64,000 nt of DNA from Lachnospiraceae bacterium (GCA_015056735.1 SVFT01000005.1:116836-180835), one strand, 5' to 3'. Shown: positions 51,442 through 61,137, numbered from the stretch's first letter. Numbers and translations: made by a program. Notes: a model not told the origin generated them from the sequence alone.

Positions 51442-51597
51442 ATGGATATTAATATGCCTGTTTTACACACACCTGAATTACTGAAAGAATTAGATAAAGG
51501 CATCGATGATATGGAAAACGATCGCATTACCCCTCATGAAGAATCTATGAAAATCTTACTGCAGCATTACAACGATTATGTATCACAAAATCCTTGA
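51442..51597 (+). CDS. Small antitoxin-like protein
   Basis: 51 residues from ATG 51442 (MDINMPVLHTPELLKELDKG). Acidic, helical, ends YNDYVSQNP. AGGAGG (51429-51434) lies seven bases before this ATG. A second in-frame ATG at 51424 has its own AAGGAGG seven bases upstream, adding six residues. It overlaps the following RelE/ParE-type toxin gene by 20 bases, the usual arrangement of a type II pair. No DNA-binding fold is certain. Confidence 0.6.
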   Translation: MDINMPVLHTPELLKELDKGIDDMENDRITPHEESMKILLQHYNDYVSQNP

Positions 51598-51925
51598 GAC
51601 CGATGAGGCAATCAATGATTTAAAACGAATTTCCTGCAGTGCTTATACCTATACCAGAGATAAAGGATCCGGTATAACATTTCTCCAATTATATGACACA
51701 ATAATATCAGCCATATCCTTCTTCCCGGAAGGATTCAGTACAACAAGTCTTGAGTATCGCGGTTATGCAATTCACATCTTTCCTTTTGGAAACTACAATC
51801 TCTTTTATGTAATATGCAAATCCCCAAAGCGAATCCTCATTTTACGAGTTCTGTATCAGAAACAGAATTGGCAAAAAATACTAAAGGTTGACAATTCTTA
51901 TCATATCCACGGAAAGAAATCTTAA
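51578..51925 (+). CDS. RelE/ParE-family toxin-like protein
   Basis: 115 residues. The compact alpha-beta plan is that of RelE/ParE: helices EAINDLKRISCSAYTY, then DTIISAISFFPEGFST, beta-strands YAIHIFPFGNYNLFYVIC, RILILRVLYQKQN. Toxins of this type cut mRNA at the ribosome or poison gyrase. It overlaps the antitoxin gene by 20 bases. The C-terminus NWQKILKVDN is typical for the family. Activity is not shown. Confidence 0.65.
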   Translation: MYHKILETDEAINDLKRISCSAYTYTRDKGSGITFLQLYDTIISAISFFPEGFSTTSLEYRGYAIHIFPFGNYNLFYVICKSPKRILILRVLYQKQNWQKILKVDNSYHIHGKKS

Positions 51926-51934
51926 ATAGTCCGG

Positions 51935-52615
51935 CTATCTTGCTACCACCACCGTAAAGTATCCGGCATCGTCCGGGATCTCTTTGACATCGCAATAGAT
52001 CTTCTCGGTCTCCATCCCGCAATCCGTCACCGCATAAACCTGCCTGCCTGCGAGAAGCTCGGACTCTTTCAGCGCTTTCATGCGGCTTGCAGCTTTCATA
52101 AAGACAAGGTTGTTCTTCTCTTCATGACGGGAAAGCCCCACTGCGGCGGGGATGATCTTCAACGACTCCGCACCGTCTGCAAGCGAGATGCCGAGCCTTG
52201 CGGCAACTGCGCAGAACGATGTCACACCGGGGATATATTCGGTCAGATGACCGTCCTTTGCAAGAAGATCCCGAAGCGGCGTGTAGGTACAGTACACAGT
52301 CGGATCGCCGAGTGTCAGATAGGCAACGCTTTTGCCTGCATCAAGCAGCGCTTCGATCGATGCGGCAGCCATTCGATGATATTTCATCCGCTCGTCCGCA
52401 TCAAGTACCATGGGTGAATAGATTGGAAGGCTTTCCTTCGTGCGCACGCAGTCGCTTGCCGCAGCCGCGATCTCATAAGCTGTGCTGTCCTTGGCGTCCT
52501 TATCCGCATACGGATAGGCGATCACATCCGCCTCTTCCATCACACGAAGCGCCTTGATCGTAACAAGTTCCGGATCTCCCGGGCCCACGCCCACACAGTA
52601 TAATTTTCCCTTCAT
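51935..52615 (-). CDS. cobI: Precorrin-2/cobalt-factor II C20-methyltransferase
   Basis: 226 residues. The tetrapyrrole methylase core is KLYCVGVGPGDPELVTIKAL (SAM loop), the YLTLGDPTVYCTYTPL strand and IPGVTSFCAVAARLG. Such features identify CbiL/CobI, which methylates C20 in cobalamin synthesis. GGAGG five bases upstream supports the start. No other cobalamin gene is seen in the window; the only trace is a broken membrane-tail gene 11 bases upstream. It is convergent with the toxin gene (9 bases). Confidence 0.88.
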   Translation of the reverse strand: MKGKLYCVGVGPGDPELVTIKALRVMEEADVIAYPYADKDAKDSTAYEIAAAASDCVRTKESLPIYSPMVLDADERMKYHRMAAASIEALLDAGKSVAYLTLGDPTVYCTYTPLRDLLAKDGHLTEYIPGVTSFCAVAARLGISLADGAESLKIIPAAVGLSRHEEKNNLVFMKAASRMKALKESELLAGRQVYAVTDCGMETEKIYCDVKEIPDDAGYFTVVVAR

Positions 52616-52626
52616 ACAAACCTCCG

Positions 52627-52740
52627 CTATAACGTTTTCTTACGATAGATAAAGACAAGTGCCATTGTGGCAAATACTGCCAGATAAGCAAGCAGACCCG
52701 GGATCTCCGGGCCCGCGGCGCCGGCCCCGCTCACGATTCT
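52627..52740 (-). pseudogene. Remnant of a membrane-anchored gene upstream of cobI
   Basis: In frame to a TAG at 52627 lies GPEIPGLLAYLAVFATMALV followed by FIYRKKTL: a single C-terminal membrane anchor with a Pro-Gly rich approach (SGAGAAGPE). Upstream the frame is broken and only a short unrelated ATG frame (52822) with AGGAGG remains. It suggests a surface protein lost by deletion. Identity unknown. Confidence 0.45.
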
Positions 52741-52913
52741 TCTGACGGCACTGCATCACAAACGTACAAAGCGACGCATCATCCACGATATTCACGGGAA
52801 TTCTTGCATTACTGAATACCATTATTTCAAATTTCCTCCTGACAAAACAGCTTACAGAAAAATATTTTCGCAATTTGAAGAGCCATTCTTTCTTTTTTGC
52901 TCAGGTAAGCCTG

Positions 52914-53390
52914 TTAAACAACAATATCCGCTGTCTTACAGCGGGCAACCGCAATCAGATCCGCGGGACTGAGTTCTATCTGAAAGCCAACCTTGCCGGC
53001 ACTGACATAGATCTTATCAAGCCCCGCAGCCGTCTCATGGATAAAAGTCGGAAAAGCCTTCTTCATGCCGATCGGCGAACAGCCGCCGTGCACATAGCCC
53101 GTAAGGGGAAGCAGTTCCTTTTGTTTGATCATGGCAACCGCCTTCTCTCCGGCCACCTTGGCGGCTTTTTTCAGATCCAGTTCTTCCCGCACGGGGACCA
53201 CAAACACGTAGCAGGCACCGCTTTTTCCCTGCGTTACAAGTGTTTTGAAGACCTTTTCCGGCTTCTCTCCCAGAATCGCCGCGATCTCTTCGCCGCTCAT
53301 TGTAGCATCAGGCTCATAAGAATGACTCTCGTAAGCGATCTTCTTCCCGTCGAGAACGCGCATGACATTTGTTTTCTCTTCTTTCTTCAT
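52914..53390 (-). CDS. ybaK: YbaK/EbsC family Cys-tRNA(Pro) deacylase
   Basis: 158 residues. YbaK-type markers are TNVMRVLDGKKIAYESHSY, the EKVFKTLVTQGKSGACYVFV core with the catalytic Lys, and GYVHGGCSPIGMKKAFPTF, then FQIELSPADLIAVARC. The enzyme hydrolyses mis-charged Cys-tRNA(Pro). The protein is monocistronic. Confidence 0.9.
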   Translation of the reverse strand: MKKEEKTNVMRVLDGKKIAYESHSYEPDATMSGEEIAAILGEKPEKVFKTLVTQGKSGACYVFVVPVREELDLKKAAKVAGEKAVAMIKQKELLPLTGYVHGGCSPIGMKKAFPTFIHETAAGLDKIYVSAGKVGFQIELSPADLIAVARCKTADIVV

Positions 53391-53474
53391 TGACCTTCAT
53401 CTCCCGTTACCCGGTTTCCTCCTTCGCATATCCATCCGAATAGTATCTTTCTTTAATACTTCTTTCACAATCAT

Positions 53475-53846
53475 TTACTTCCCTCCCGAGATAACAGCTA
53501 AGACCTCGGCCCAACAGCTGTCGCTTATGTTGTTATCCAAGCCATAATTGATAAGGTCAATCAACTTCCGATTCTTCATCAAATAATCCATTTGATCAGC
53601 CGGTAAACGACAGCGATCAGCTGCTGCTTTTTCCTTAAACAACCTCGCTTCTTCATCATTTAATTCAAGCTTTTTTATGAGGGCCTCTATATCGGAAGAC
53701 TGAGGAGGAGCGCTGTTTTTTCCTTTCTCAATATTGCTGATATACTGTCCTGATTTATTTATGGTTAAGGCCAAATCATCTTGCGTCAAATGTGCCTTTT
53801 TTCGCTTTTCTCTTAAGAATACACCGAAATCAGATGGCTCAATCAA
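53475..53846 (-). CDS. XRE-family HTH regulator
   Basis: 123 residues from TTG 53846. The HTH is FLREKRKKAHLTQDDLALTI followed by NKSGQYISNIEKGKNS (residues about 9-45). A helical tail follows. The TTG start (LIEPSDF) is chosen because AAAGGAGG sits seven bases upstream. TTGACA (53909-53914 on the minus strand) with an AT-rich -10 region is a candidate promoter. No linked toxin or phage genes; function unknown. Confidence 0.8.
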   Translation of the reverse strand: MIEPSDFGVFLREKRKKAHLTQDDLALTINKSGQYISNIEKGKNSAPPQSSDIEALIKKLELNDEEARLFKEKAAADRCRLPADQMDYLMKNRKLIDLINYGLDNNISDSCWAEVLAVISGGK

Positions 53847-53928
53847 GGATACCCCTCCTTTCAAAATAAATTAATTTGTTTATTTATTATTATACAATCA
53901 AATACTTATGTCAAGACATGACCGCGCG

Positions 53929-53966
53929 AAAAAATAAGCAGCCAAGCGCTTGTACGCTTAGCTGCT
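53929..53966 (-). terminator. Terminator ending the amidohydrolase array
   Basis: Minus-strand stem AGCAGC-T-AAGCG/CGCTT-G-GCTGCT (53937-53966) followed by TTATTTTTT. It lies about 27 bases past the relic amidohydrolase. Confidence 0.75.
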
Positions 53967-53992
53967 ATCCTATACTTCTTTCGGCATCCGGG

Positions 53993-54211
53993 CTACTTAC
54001 GATCCGCAGAATCAATCAATGCATTCAGGATATCCTCTCCCATCGTATCCATTCTCAGCCATACAGCGGCTTCATCCAGCGTTTCCGCATGCCAGTGAGG
54101 TGTAAAGTTGGCTATCACGCTGGAAACGTTTCACCTCCTCAAGTCCCTCTTTTGCATTCCGCTCTGCGTTGACTACAAGGCTGCCGTCAATATAATCTTG
54201 TCTGCTTTCAT
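53993..54211 (-). pseudogene. Scrambled relic of a fifth YtcJ-type amidohydrolase
   Basis: Starting ATG 54211 with a ribosome site (AAGGGAGC) nearly identical to that of the amidohydrolase at 59428-61089, the frame begins MKADKII, as in that gene (MKADRII), then breaks. Another frame has DGSLVVNAERNAKEGLEEVK, resembling the region VDGCYVLTRPEKMKEAVEE of the same gene, and a third has VIANFTPHWHAETLDEAA, resembling its FADYTPWWHAG. At least two deletions and frame changes are needed. The last 30 residues to the TAG at 53993 are not recognised. Confidence 0.65.
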
Positions 54212-54227
54212 ATTGTGCTCCCTTCAT

Positions 54228-55859
54228 TCAAGACTTGTATACCTCTTCCCCGTCCACAATGGTTGCTATGAGATTTGCCTGTGCAACCTTTTCAATATCG
54301 TCATGGAGAAAATCGCAATCATAAACCGTCATATTGGCGATCTTACCAAACTCGATTGACCCCAGCCGATTCTCCTGGTGCCAAGCGTATGCGACATTTA
54401 TGGTCAGTGCACGCAGAGACTGTTCCCTGGTGATTGCTTCCTTGATATTAATCGGGAAAGACTCAATTCCCAATTCCTTTGGCGCATTACGGGTTTCCGC
54501 CATATAAATGCTGTTCTTAATACTAATGGACGGAGAAACAGGATAGTCTGAATGGAACACGGTACATGCACCCGCATCAAAAAAGGATTTAATCGGATAT
54601 GCGTTTTCTGCCAGCTCCTTACCCACATAAGAAACCTCAATATCATAGAAACCCGGAATTCCTAATGCCCACAACGGAGGAACTGCCGGAATGGAGCCGG
54701 TTGCTGCCATACGGCGGATATCCTCGTCCGTGACAAAGTGCAGGTGTGCCAGGACATTGCGCTGATCCATATCGCCGGTAATTTTTTCCGCATCCTCAAT
54801 GCAGCCCAGCATGAAATGGGTCGCGCCGCCGCCCTCAGAGTGAACATGTACCGAAAGCCCCTCGGCATCTGCCGCCGTGATCAAATCTACCATTTTATCA
54901 TGATCGTTGAAGCGTTCATTCCCGTGATAGCCCGGCTGATCGGCATAATCCTGATTCTGCCATGCCGTGTGTGCTTCGGTCACACCGTCTAAGAATGTCT
55001 TGACACCAACCACATGGAAGTATTCACCACTGTATTTTGCGCGGTCTGCGGCGATGCGGGCCACCTCCGCCTTCGGATTCTCGGGGTTGTCCGGACACAT
55101 AAGATAGGCATAGGTGCGCAGCTTAAGCTTGCCCTCCTGCTCCAGCTCATAGAAAGCCCGGGTAGCAATGGGATTGGTAACCTCCACGCCGGCATCGGCC
55201 ACTGCGGTATAGCCGCTTGCAAGTGCCATGTCCTGCCATTCGAGCAGATAGTCCTTGGCATTCTCAAGTGTAGTCGGAAGCTTGGGATACAATTCGAATA
55301 CCGGAGCTTCACAGATGTAACCGTCGGGTTCACCGCTTTCATCCACATGAACCAGATCATATCCCATTTTCTTTGCATAAGCCGCATCAATACCGGCCCA
55401 TTCAAGTGCCTTGGAATTGAGCAGCATGGAGTGACCACCGCCGGTCTGCATAAGCAGCGGCTTATCGCTACAGATTTCATCCAGATACTCTTTGGTGACA
55501 TGCTCTTCATTTTCAGCCCACCCCGAAGCCAGGTAAAACTCGCGCTGCGGATTGGCTTTGATAAAGTCTTTGATGACCTCACGATATTTGTCGTAGTCCG
55601 TGGGAACTACCTTGAAGAGGTTTGCCTGTCCAATGGCACGGTCACCTGCCAGATAACTGTGGCAGTGGGCTTCCAAAAAACCGGGATAGATGAAGTTCTC
55701 ACCGTAATCCAACACCTGCGCATCTGCACCGGCAAGTTTTTTTACTTCTTCCGCATCACCGATATAAGCGAACACGCCGTCCTTAACAAGTGCCGCTTTT
55801 GCAGTGGGTCTCTTTTCGTCCATGGTGATGATGTTGCCGAGAACAATAGTCTGTTTCAT
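54228..55859 (-). CDS. YtcJ-type amidohydrolase 1
   Basis: 543 residues. The metal-dependent hydrolase (Amidohydro_3/YtcJ) fold shows GFLEAHCHSYLAGD (HxH metal ligands), NVLAHLHFVTDEDIRR (His), VFHSDYPVSPSISIK (Asp) and a C-terminal beta sandwich (SIEFGKIANMTVYDCDF). Members cleave amide or formamide bonds in varied substrates. Last full gene in an array of four paralogs on one strand. AGGAGG precedes the ATG. The substrate is not identifiable. Confidence 0.88.
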   Translation of the reverse strand: MKQTIVLGNIITMDEKRPTAKAALVKDGVFAYIGDAEEVKKLAGADAQVLDYGENFIYPGFLEAHCHSYLAGDRAIGQANLFKVVPTDYDKYREVIKDFIKANPQREFYLASGWAENEEHVTKEYLDEICSDKPLLMQTGGGHSMLLNSKALEWAGIDAAYAKKMGYDLVHVDESGEPDGYICEAPVFELYPKLPTTLENAKDYLLEWQDMALASGYTAVADAGVEVTNPIATRAFYELEQEGKLKLRTYAYLMCPDNPENPKAEVARIAADRAKYSGEYFHVVGVKTFLDGVTEAHTAWQNQDYADQPGYHGNERFNDHDKMVDLITAADAEGLSVHVHSEGGGATHFMLGCIEDAEKITGDMDQRNVLAHLHFVTDEDIRRMAATGSIPAVPPLWALGIPGFYDIEVSYVGKELAENAYPIKSFFDAGACTVFHSDYPVSPSISIKNSIYMAETRNAPKELGIESFPINIKEAITREQSLRALTINVAYAWHQENRLGSIEFGKIANMTVYDCDFLHDDIEKVAQANLIATIVDGEEVYKS

Positions 55860-56026
55860 GTGTAAATCCTCCTATTTCACTTATACATTTTTTCAGACAG
55901 CTTCAAGAGGGTGTTCCAAAATGTCAAACTTTTTGGCGGATGCTTAGTCCGTTAAAATACTAATACCGTTAACGGCTGAAGCACAGGCGCTAACGGTATC
56001 ATGCTCCAACAATCGGTATGTTTTGT
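55860..56026 (-). other. Gap between amidohydrolases 1 and 2 with a hairpin
   Basis: Inverted arms ATACCGTTA (55963-55971) and TAACGGTAT (55991-55999), 19-base loop, then ATTAGTATTTTAAC on the minus strand. Possibly a weak terminator for amidohydrolase 2. Confidence 0.4.
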
Positions 56027-57727
56027 TCAGCCTTTTTTGAATACCGTTTTACCCATAAACACAGTTTCAAGCACCTGAATATCCTGAATACCTTCCACAG
56101 GAACGGATTCAATGTCACTGTCCAGAACTACCAGCTCCGCTGATTTTCCAACCTCGATGGAGCCTGTGATATCTTCAAGATGAGCCTGATATGCGGGATG
56201 GATCGTATGTGCCTGAAGTGCTTCCTTAAGGCTCACACATTCCTCCGGTAAGGCGGCGGGAACATCCTTGAACAGCTCATAAGTCGGATCCCTCCTGACA
56301 TGTCTTCTCGTCATGGCCACCTGGATAGCCGTAATACCATAGGAGGGACTGACAAAGAAATCCGATCCGTAAGCACACACTACACCATTGTCGATCAGTG
56401 ATTTACTGGGATACGTCTGTCTGACGACATCCTCGCCCCAGTCAGCGACCATGATCGGTTCTTCGGTAGGATTATCATTGAACCATGCCGGCTGATTGCT
56501 GGCGATGATATGGCTCCTGCCCATACGTACCCTGTCCTCCGGCGCAATAAATGTATCATGCGCAATAATGTTTCTGATCCTTGGATTCGGGTACAGCTTC
56601 TGCGCGTTCTCATAGCAGTCGATCACTTTGCGGATGGCATAGCTTCCCATGGCATGCGTATGGATATTGAAGCCCTCCTTGTTGGCAAGTGCCATGGACT
56701 CCTCCATATGCGCCTCATCCCAGAGGAGCGGCTCTCTGGTGCCCGGCGTATGGTTCACCGAAGTGTCCGCATAGGGTTCGATCATTGAAAACTGACCATC
56801 CGCGAAGTATTTTACCGTGTCCACGGTGAAAAGCCCTTCCACATCAAACTTCGTGCGGTTTGCGATCGCTCTTTCCATGTCTTCATCCCGGGTCGCATCG
56901 TTGACATTATGAACGCCGGATACTCTGACAGTAAATTCACCCTTCTTTGCCATATCGGTAAGAATCGGATAAGATGCACACTGCAGACAGTCACACAGCA
57001 GCGTAAATCCGGTTTCGTTAAACATATCAAAGCATTCCTTCAGAGAAGCCCTGTGTTCCTCCGGCGAAAAATCATAGTTTGGAATACTGTCAATGATGGG
57101 AAGAAAGGTAACAGGCTCCTTTATATAGCCGCTGGGACTTCGGTCCGCCTCCCTTACGATCAGCCCGTTATGATCATCCGTATCCTTCGTCACTCCTGCC
57201 ACTTCAAGTGCCTTTGTATTTAAGAGGACCCTGTGTCCGCAGTACGACATAAGAACAGCAGGTTTATCCGGTACGACCACGTCAATATCATGTCTGGTGA
57301 ACGGTCTCACGATACCCTGAAGTCCTCCTGAAAACCATGTTCTGTCCCATCCCAGTCCACGGATTACAGGAGCATCCCTGTGCTCATCGACATAGGCTTT
57401 CAAAATGTCCTGAAGCTTCTTTACCACTCCCTCGGGCGTGTCCTTTTGGGGATCCGGCACAATAGAGCTGAAGCTGCATGTTGCGAATTTTTTCGCTGCA
57501 TTAGCAACATGATTGTGCGCATCTCCAAGACCGGGGATGACACTCTTTCCGTTACAATCGATAACTTCCGTGCTCTCTCCGATCCACTCCTTTACTCCCG
57601 TCTCGTCACCAACATACACGAATTTGCCGTCCTTGATGGCAACCGCCTGTGCATGTGTTTCCGTTCCATCCAATGCGATGGAATATACTTTTGCGTTTCT
57701 GTAAACCCTGTCTGCAGTCTGAGCCAT
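56027..57727 (-). CDS. YtcJ-type amidohydrolase 2
   Basis: 566 residues. Metal ligands are in IPGLGDAHNHVANAAK; NIIAHDTFIAPEDRVR, RSHIIASNQPAWFND and CAYGSDFFVSPSYGI continue the family pattern. The C-terminal sandwich is SIEVGKSAELVVLDSD. Start ATG 57727 with GAGG/AGGA upstream. The gene follows the frameshifted carboxylesterase by 46 bases. Substrate unknown; the array suggests several related amide- or ester-containing substrates. Confidence 0.88.
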   Translation of the reverse strand: MAQTADRVYRNAKVYSIALDGTETHAQAVAIKDGKFVYVGDETGVKEWIGESTEVIDCNGKSVIPGLGDAHNHVANAAKKFATCSFSSIVPDPQKDTPEGVVKKLQDILKAYVDEHRDAPVIRGLGWDRTWFSGGLQGIVRPFTRHDIDVVVPDKPAVLMSYCGHRVLLNTKALEVAGVTKDTDDHNGLIVREADRSPSGYIKEPVTFLPIIDSIPNYDFSPEEHRASLKECFDMFNETGFTLLCDCLQCASYPILTDMAKKGEFTVRVSGVHNVNDATRDEDMERAIANRTKFDVEGLFTVDTVKYFADGQFSMIEPYADTSVNHTPGTREPLLWDEAHMEESMALANKEGFNIHTHAMGSYAIRKVIDCYENAQKLYPNPRIRNIIAHDTFIAPEDRVRMGRSHIIASNQPAWFNDNPTEEPIMVADWGEDVVRQTYPSKSLIDNGVVCAYGSDFFVSPSYGITAIQVAMTRRHVRRDPTYELFKDVPAALPEECVSLKEALQAHTIHPAYQAHLEDITGSIEVGKSAELVVLDSDIESVPVEGIQDIQVLETVFMGKTVFKKG

Positions 57728-57773
57728 TCCTGCTACCTCTCTTTCTTATATTTGTATTAGGAACAACCTTAAG

Positions 57774-59404
57774 TCAAAGGTAAAAATATCTGGTCAGCGG
57801 ATATATATTATCCCAATCTATGATTTTGATCACGGATTCCTTTTCCGGATGTATGTTGAATTCATCGAATACCATTACTTTCCTGTTCTCCCGGTCATAG
57901 AGCGGCCATTCATGCGCCTTGCCGTCCGGAGATATATCTGCCGAAAGTGATGGATCACCTGTCTTTGCAAACTGAACCCACATTTTCCGCATTGTCTTTG
58001 AAAAGGTTTCGTCATATGCCCTGCCTGTAAAAACAGTTTCCTCCGGATGTTTAAGTACGGATGCAAGCTCGGTTGCATGTCCGCACTTCATATACGGTAA
58101 AGAGGATTCCGGTGTGAAATAATAGGTGTATGACTTACCCCCTGCCTTTGTCTGCTCCTCAGACAATCTGATATGCGTTGCATTAAACCACAACTGGCTG
58201 AACAGACGACTGCCTTTTTCGTAGTTTTCTCCCTCCACACTGTCACAGAAGCTTTTGATCCGTTCTTTATCCTCGTCAGGGAGCCCGGCAATCCTTCTCG
58301 TCTTACGGTCAGCAAACCACATTTCAAACAGCTCCGGTCCCATAAGATGGACAAAATAATTCATTTCATCCTTGTTGCAGCCATGAAGTATTTCGATATC
58401 CTTTACAGCGCCATTCGCATAAGCCTCATAGGGATCAAGCGGCAGGTATTTCCCGTCTCTTTCCGGACCAATGCGCAGACCTGTCACTGCTGATGCCTGC
58501 AAAAGTTTTTCCGCGTCAACCTTATTCAGATCAGCTACGGTTTTACAGCCGAGTATCTCCATCACTTCATTTGTACAGCCGATGGCCTCTTCTGTAGATA
58601 TTGTTATGGAAGGACCGCCGCTCTGGGCGATTACCCTGTTGATATATTTATGGGAACCCTCGACCAGAGGAAGTGTAGTAACGCTTCCCGCTCCGGCGGA
58701 CTCGCCAAAGATAGTTACATTATCGGGATCACCGCCGAAGCCCGCAATGTTCTCATGTATCCACTTTAATGCCATCATCTGATCCATGGGGCCTAAATTC
58801 TGTGCATCCGGATAGTCACTGCCGTCAGGCAGATGTGACAGGTGAATGTAACCGAAAATACCGACCCTGTAAGCAATGGAAGCAAAGATCACATCCGGGT
58901 TTTCCTTAACAAGATTGTGCATGTCATACAGAGGATCGGCTGTTCCGCCCATTGCATAAGCGCCGCCATGAATCCAAACCATGACCGGTCTTTTCTCAAT
59001 AGCTTCCCGTCTGCCTTCCATACATTCAAATAAAGGCAATCCTCACTCTGATAATATAACGATCCGCCTTCACTGATATCCTCTCCCTGACAGGGGCTTT
59101 TTCCATTGTAATACGCTTCATATATGCCATCATCCGGTAAATATTCCACGGGAGCTTTCCAGCGAAGCTCTCCGACAGGCGGTTTGCCCGTAAAAGGGAT
59201 GCCTTTATACGCAATGACATTTTCGGTCTTTCTGCCTACAAATGTGCCGTTTATGCACTTCACGGCAAGTGACTTGTCATAATTACCGTCAGTTATCTTC
59301 TTGTTCTCACCATACCCGGCTCTTACCTTCTTTTTTGCATCATCAAGAGCTTTTTGTTTCTCTTCTGTCAGAGCCGGTGTCATCAGATCCTTAACCTCAT
59401 TCAT
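57774..59404 (-). pseudogene. Carboxylesterase type B, broken by a one-base frameshift
   Basis: Two frames together make a full ~543-residue type B esterase. The 5' frame (ATG 59404, GGAGGG upstream) reads NVIAYKGIPFTGKPPVGELR and SEDCLYLNVWKADG; the 3' frame continues EAIEKRPVMVWIHGGAYAMG, the nucleophile GESAGAGSV, and ends at TAA 57774. Adding one G to the CCC/GGG run at 59006-59008 restores one reading frame (KADG-EAIEKRP). The catalytic serine, and the HGG oxyanion motif are intact in the 3' frame. It is either a mutation or a sequencing error in a homopolymer. Lies between two amidohydrolases, so a role in the same catabolism is plausible. Confidence 0.85.
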
Positions 59405-59427
59405 TTTTTTGTTTCCCTCCTTTCACT

Positions 59428-61089
59428 TCAGTTCACTTTCTCTCCGCAGAAGAACACCTCTGATGGCTTGTTATGACTGAAACCCTCATGCTCTGCTGTA
59501 AAAAGATCATTATCAAACACAAGGAAGTCCGCGTCTTTGCCGGTCTCGATAGACCCCTTGCCATCCTCGATGCCAAGCTGTTTTGCACCGTTTATGGTAT
59601 ATCCGAGTATCATTTCTTCCATGCTCATCTGCTCGGTTTCAGGCGGATATGCCCCCTTGGTCCTGCTGTGTTCCAGAGCTTTTGTCTTATTGGTGATGTG
59701 GCGGGTCATTCCCACTTCCATACCAAGATAAGGGCTCCAGTTATCCCCGAAGAATACCTCATCGCTTGAGAAAGTAACGATAGCTCCGCTGTCCCAAAGG
59801 CTCTTGCAGCGGTACATGGAAAGTGCCCTCTTCTCTCCAAGCAGCTCACACCATGCCCTAAAAGGCTCTCCGCCCATATTTCCTGCATGCCACCACGGTG
59901 TGTAATCGGCGAAGACCCCAAGCTTTGCAAAGCGGTTAATATCCGCATCATCCTGAATCTCCAGATGGGCACAGGTGACCTTCACATGATAGTCATCTCC
60001 CAGATTCCGTCTGGCAATTTCCACACCGTCCAGTATCGTGCGCGACGCACGTTCACCTACGGCATGTACGTGAAGATCCAGCCCTGCCTCGTTAAGGAGT
60101 TTTAACAGCTCTGCAATTCCCTCTTTATCAAAGGTTGTAGCTCCCACTGCGCCGGTATCCTCATATGGTGTTACAAGCGCGGCAGTCTGTATCTTTAAAG
60201 TGCCATCCATAAAGATTTTTAATGTATGAACCTTTAAGTGCTCCGTATCAAACTCACGGCGGAAACGCTTTGTCTCTTCCACTGCCTCCTTCATCTTTTC
60301 AGGCCTTGTGAGAACATAGCATCCGTCCACATATATCGGGAGCTTTCCTTTTTTATCAAGGTCTCTTAAGTACGCATAAACACGCTCGTGAAGCTCGTTA
60401 TGCTCCGGAAATCCCGCATCAAAGACACAGCTTACTCCAAATTTTACGGAGTCTTTTATCCAGCGGGTGAGGGCCGCTTCTATCTGCTCATCAGTAAGAT
60501 TCTTCAAATGATCAAAAAGTAACCGCCAGCCTGCGGCTTCATATACATTTCCGGTAACATGACCGTCTTTGCGCACATAATAGCTGAGCCCCGGAACTAT
60601 ATCCGGCGTTTCGTCCGTTATATGATGCTTCTCTAAGATCCTTGAGTTCACCCAGACGCTGTGCGCTTCCGATTCCATTATAAGCAGCTCATTGTCCGGG
60701 CATATTGCATCGAGTTCTTCCTTTACAATAGTCTCACCGTTTAAGAGATCACGTTCCAACTCGAATCTGTACCGGTCAAGTCCGGGATTCTTTTTCACAT
60801 ATTCAGCCATGAAGTCCATGGCTTCCTTCTTGTTTGTACATTCGACATATACTCCAAAATCCGTATACTCAAATCCAACACCCAGACTCACATGGACGTG
60901 ACTGTCAATGATACCCGGAATGATAAGTTTTCCGTTAAGATCCGTAACCTCACCCTCATAATCAGCAAGGCCCGCCTCCTCTCCCACATAGACGAATTTA
61001 CCGTTCTTCACTGCAAGAGCTGCTGCCTGCGGCATATCCTTATTTGATGTGAAAATTTTTGCATTTTTGATGATCCTGTCTGCTTTCAT
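59428..61089 (-). CDS. YtcJ-type amidohydrolase 3
   Basis: 553 residues from ATG 61089. Metal ligands are in GIIDSHVHVSLGVGFEY; other family elements are FADYTPWWHAGNMGGEPF, IVTFSSDEVFFGDN and GSIETGKDADFLVFDNDLF. Start chosen by AAGGGAGC upstream; the frame opens further at 61104. This is the likely parent of the relic at 53993-54211, since both begin MKAD(R/K)II with the same upstream sequence. It follows amidohydrolase 4 by 48 bases. Confidence 0.88.
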   Translation of the reverse strand: MKADRIIKNAKIFTSNKDMPQAAALAVKNGKFVYVGEEAGLADYEGEVTDLNGKLIIPGIIDSHVHVSLGVGFEYTDFGVYVECTNKKEAMDFMAEYVKKNPGLDRYRFELERDLLNGETIVKEELDAICPDNELLIMESEAHSVWVNSRILEKHHITDETPDIVPGLSYYVRKDGHVTGNVYEAAGWRLLFDHLKNLTDEQIEAALTRWIKDSVKFGVSCVFDAGFPEHNELHERVYAYLRDLDKKGKLPIYVDGCYVLTRPEKMKEAVEETKRFRREFDTEHLKVHTLKIFMDGTLKIQTAALVTPYEDTGAVGATTFDKEGIAELLKLLNEAGLDLHVHAVGERASRTILDGVEIARRNLGDDYHVKVTCAHLEIQDDADINRFAKLGVFADYTPWWHAGNMGGEPFRAWCELLGEKRALSMYRCKSLWDSGAIVTFSSDEVFFGDNWSPYLGMEVGMTRHITNKTKALEHSRTKGAYPPETEQMSMEEMILGYTINGAKQLGIEDGKGSIETGKDADFLVFDNDLFTAEHEGFSHNKPSEVFFCGEKVN

Positions 61090-61137
61090 AGCTGCTCCCT
61101 TCATAATCCGCTTTTCAACCTTTTAAGTTCATTCCGC

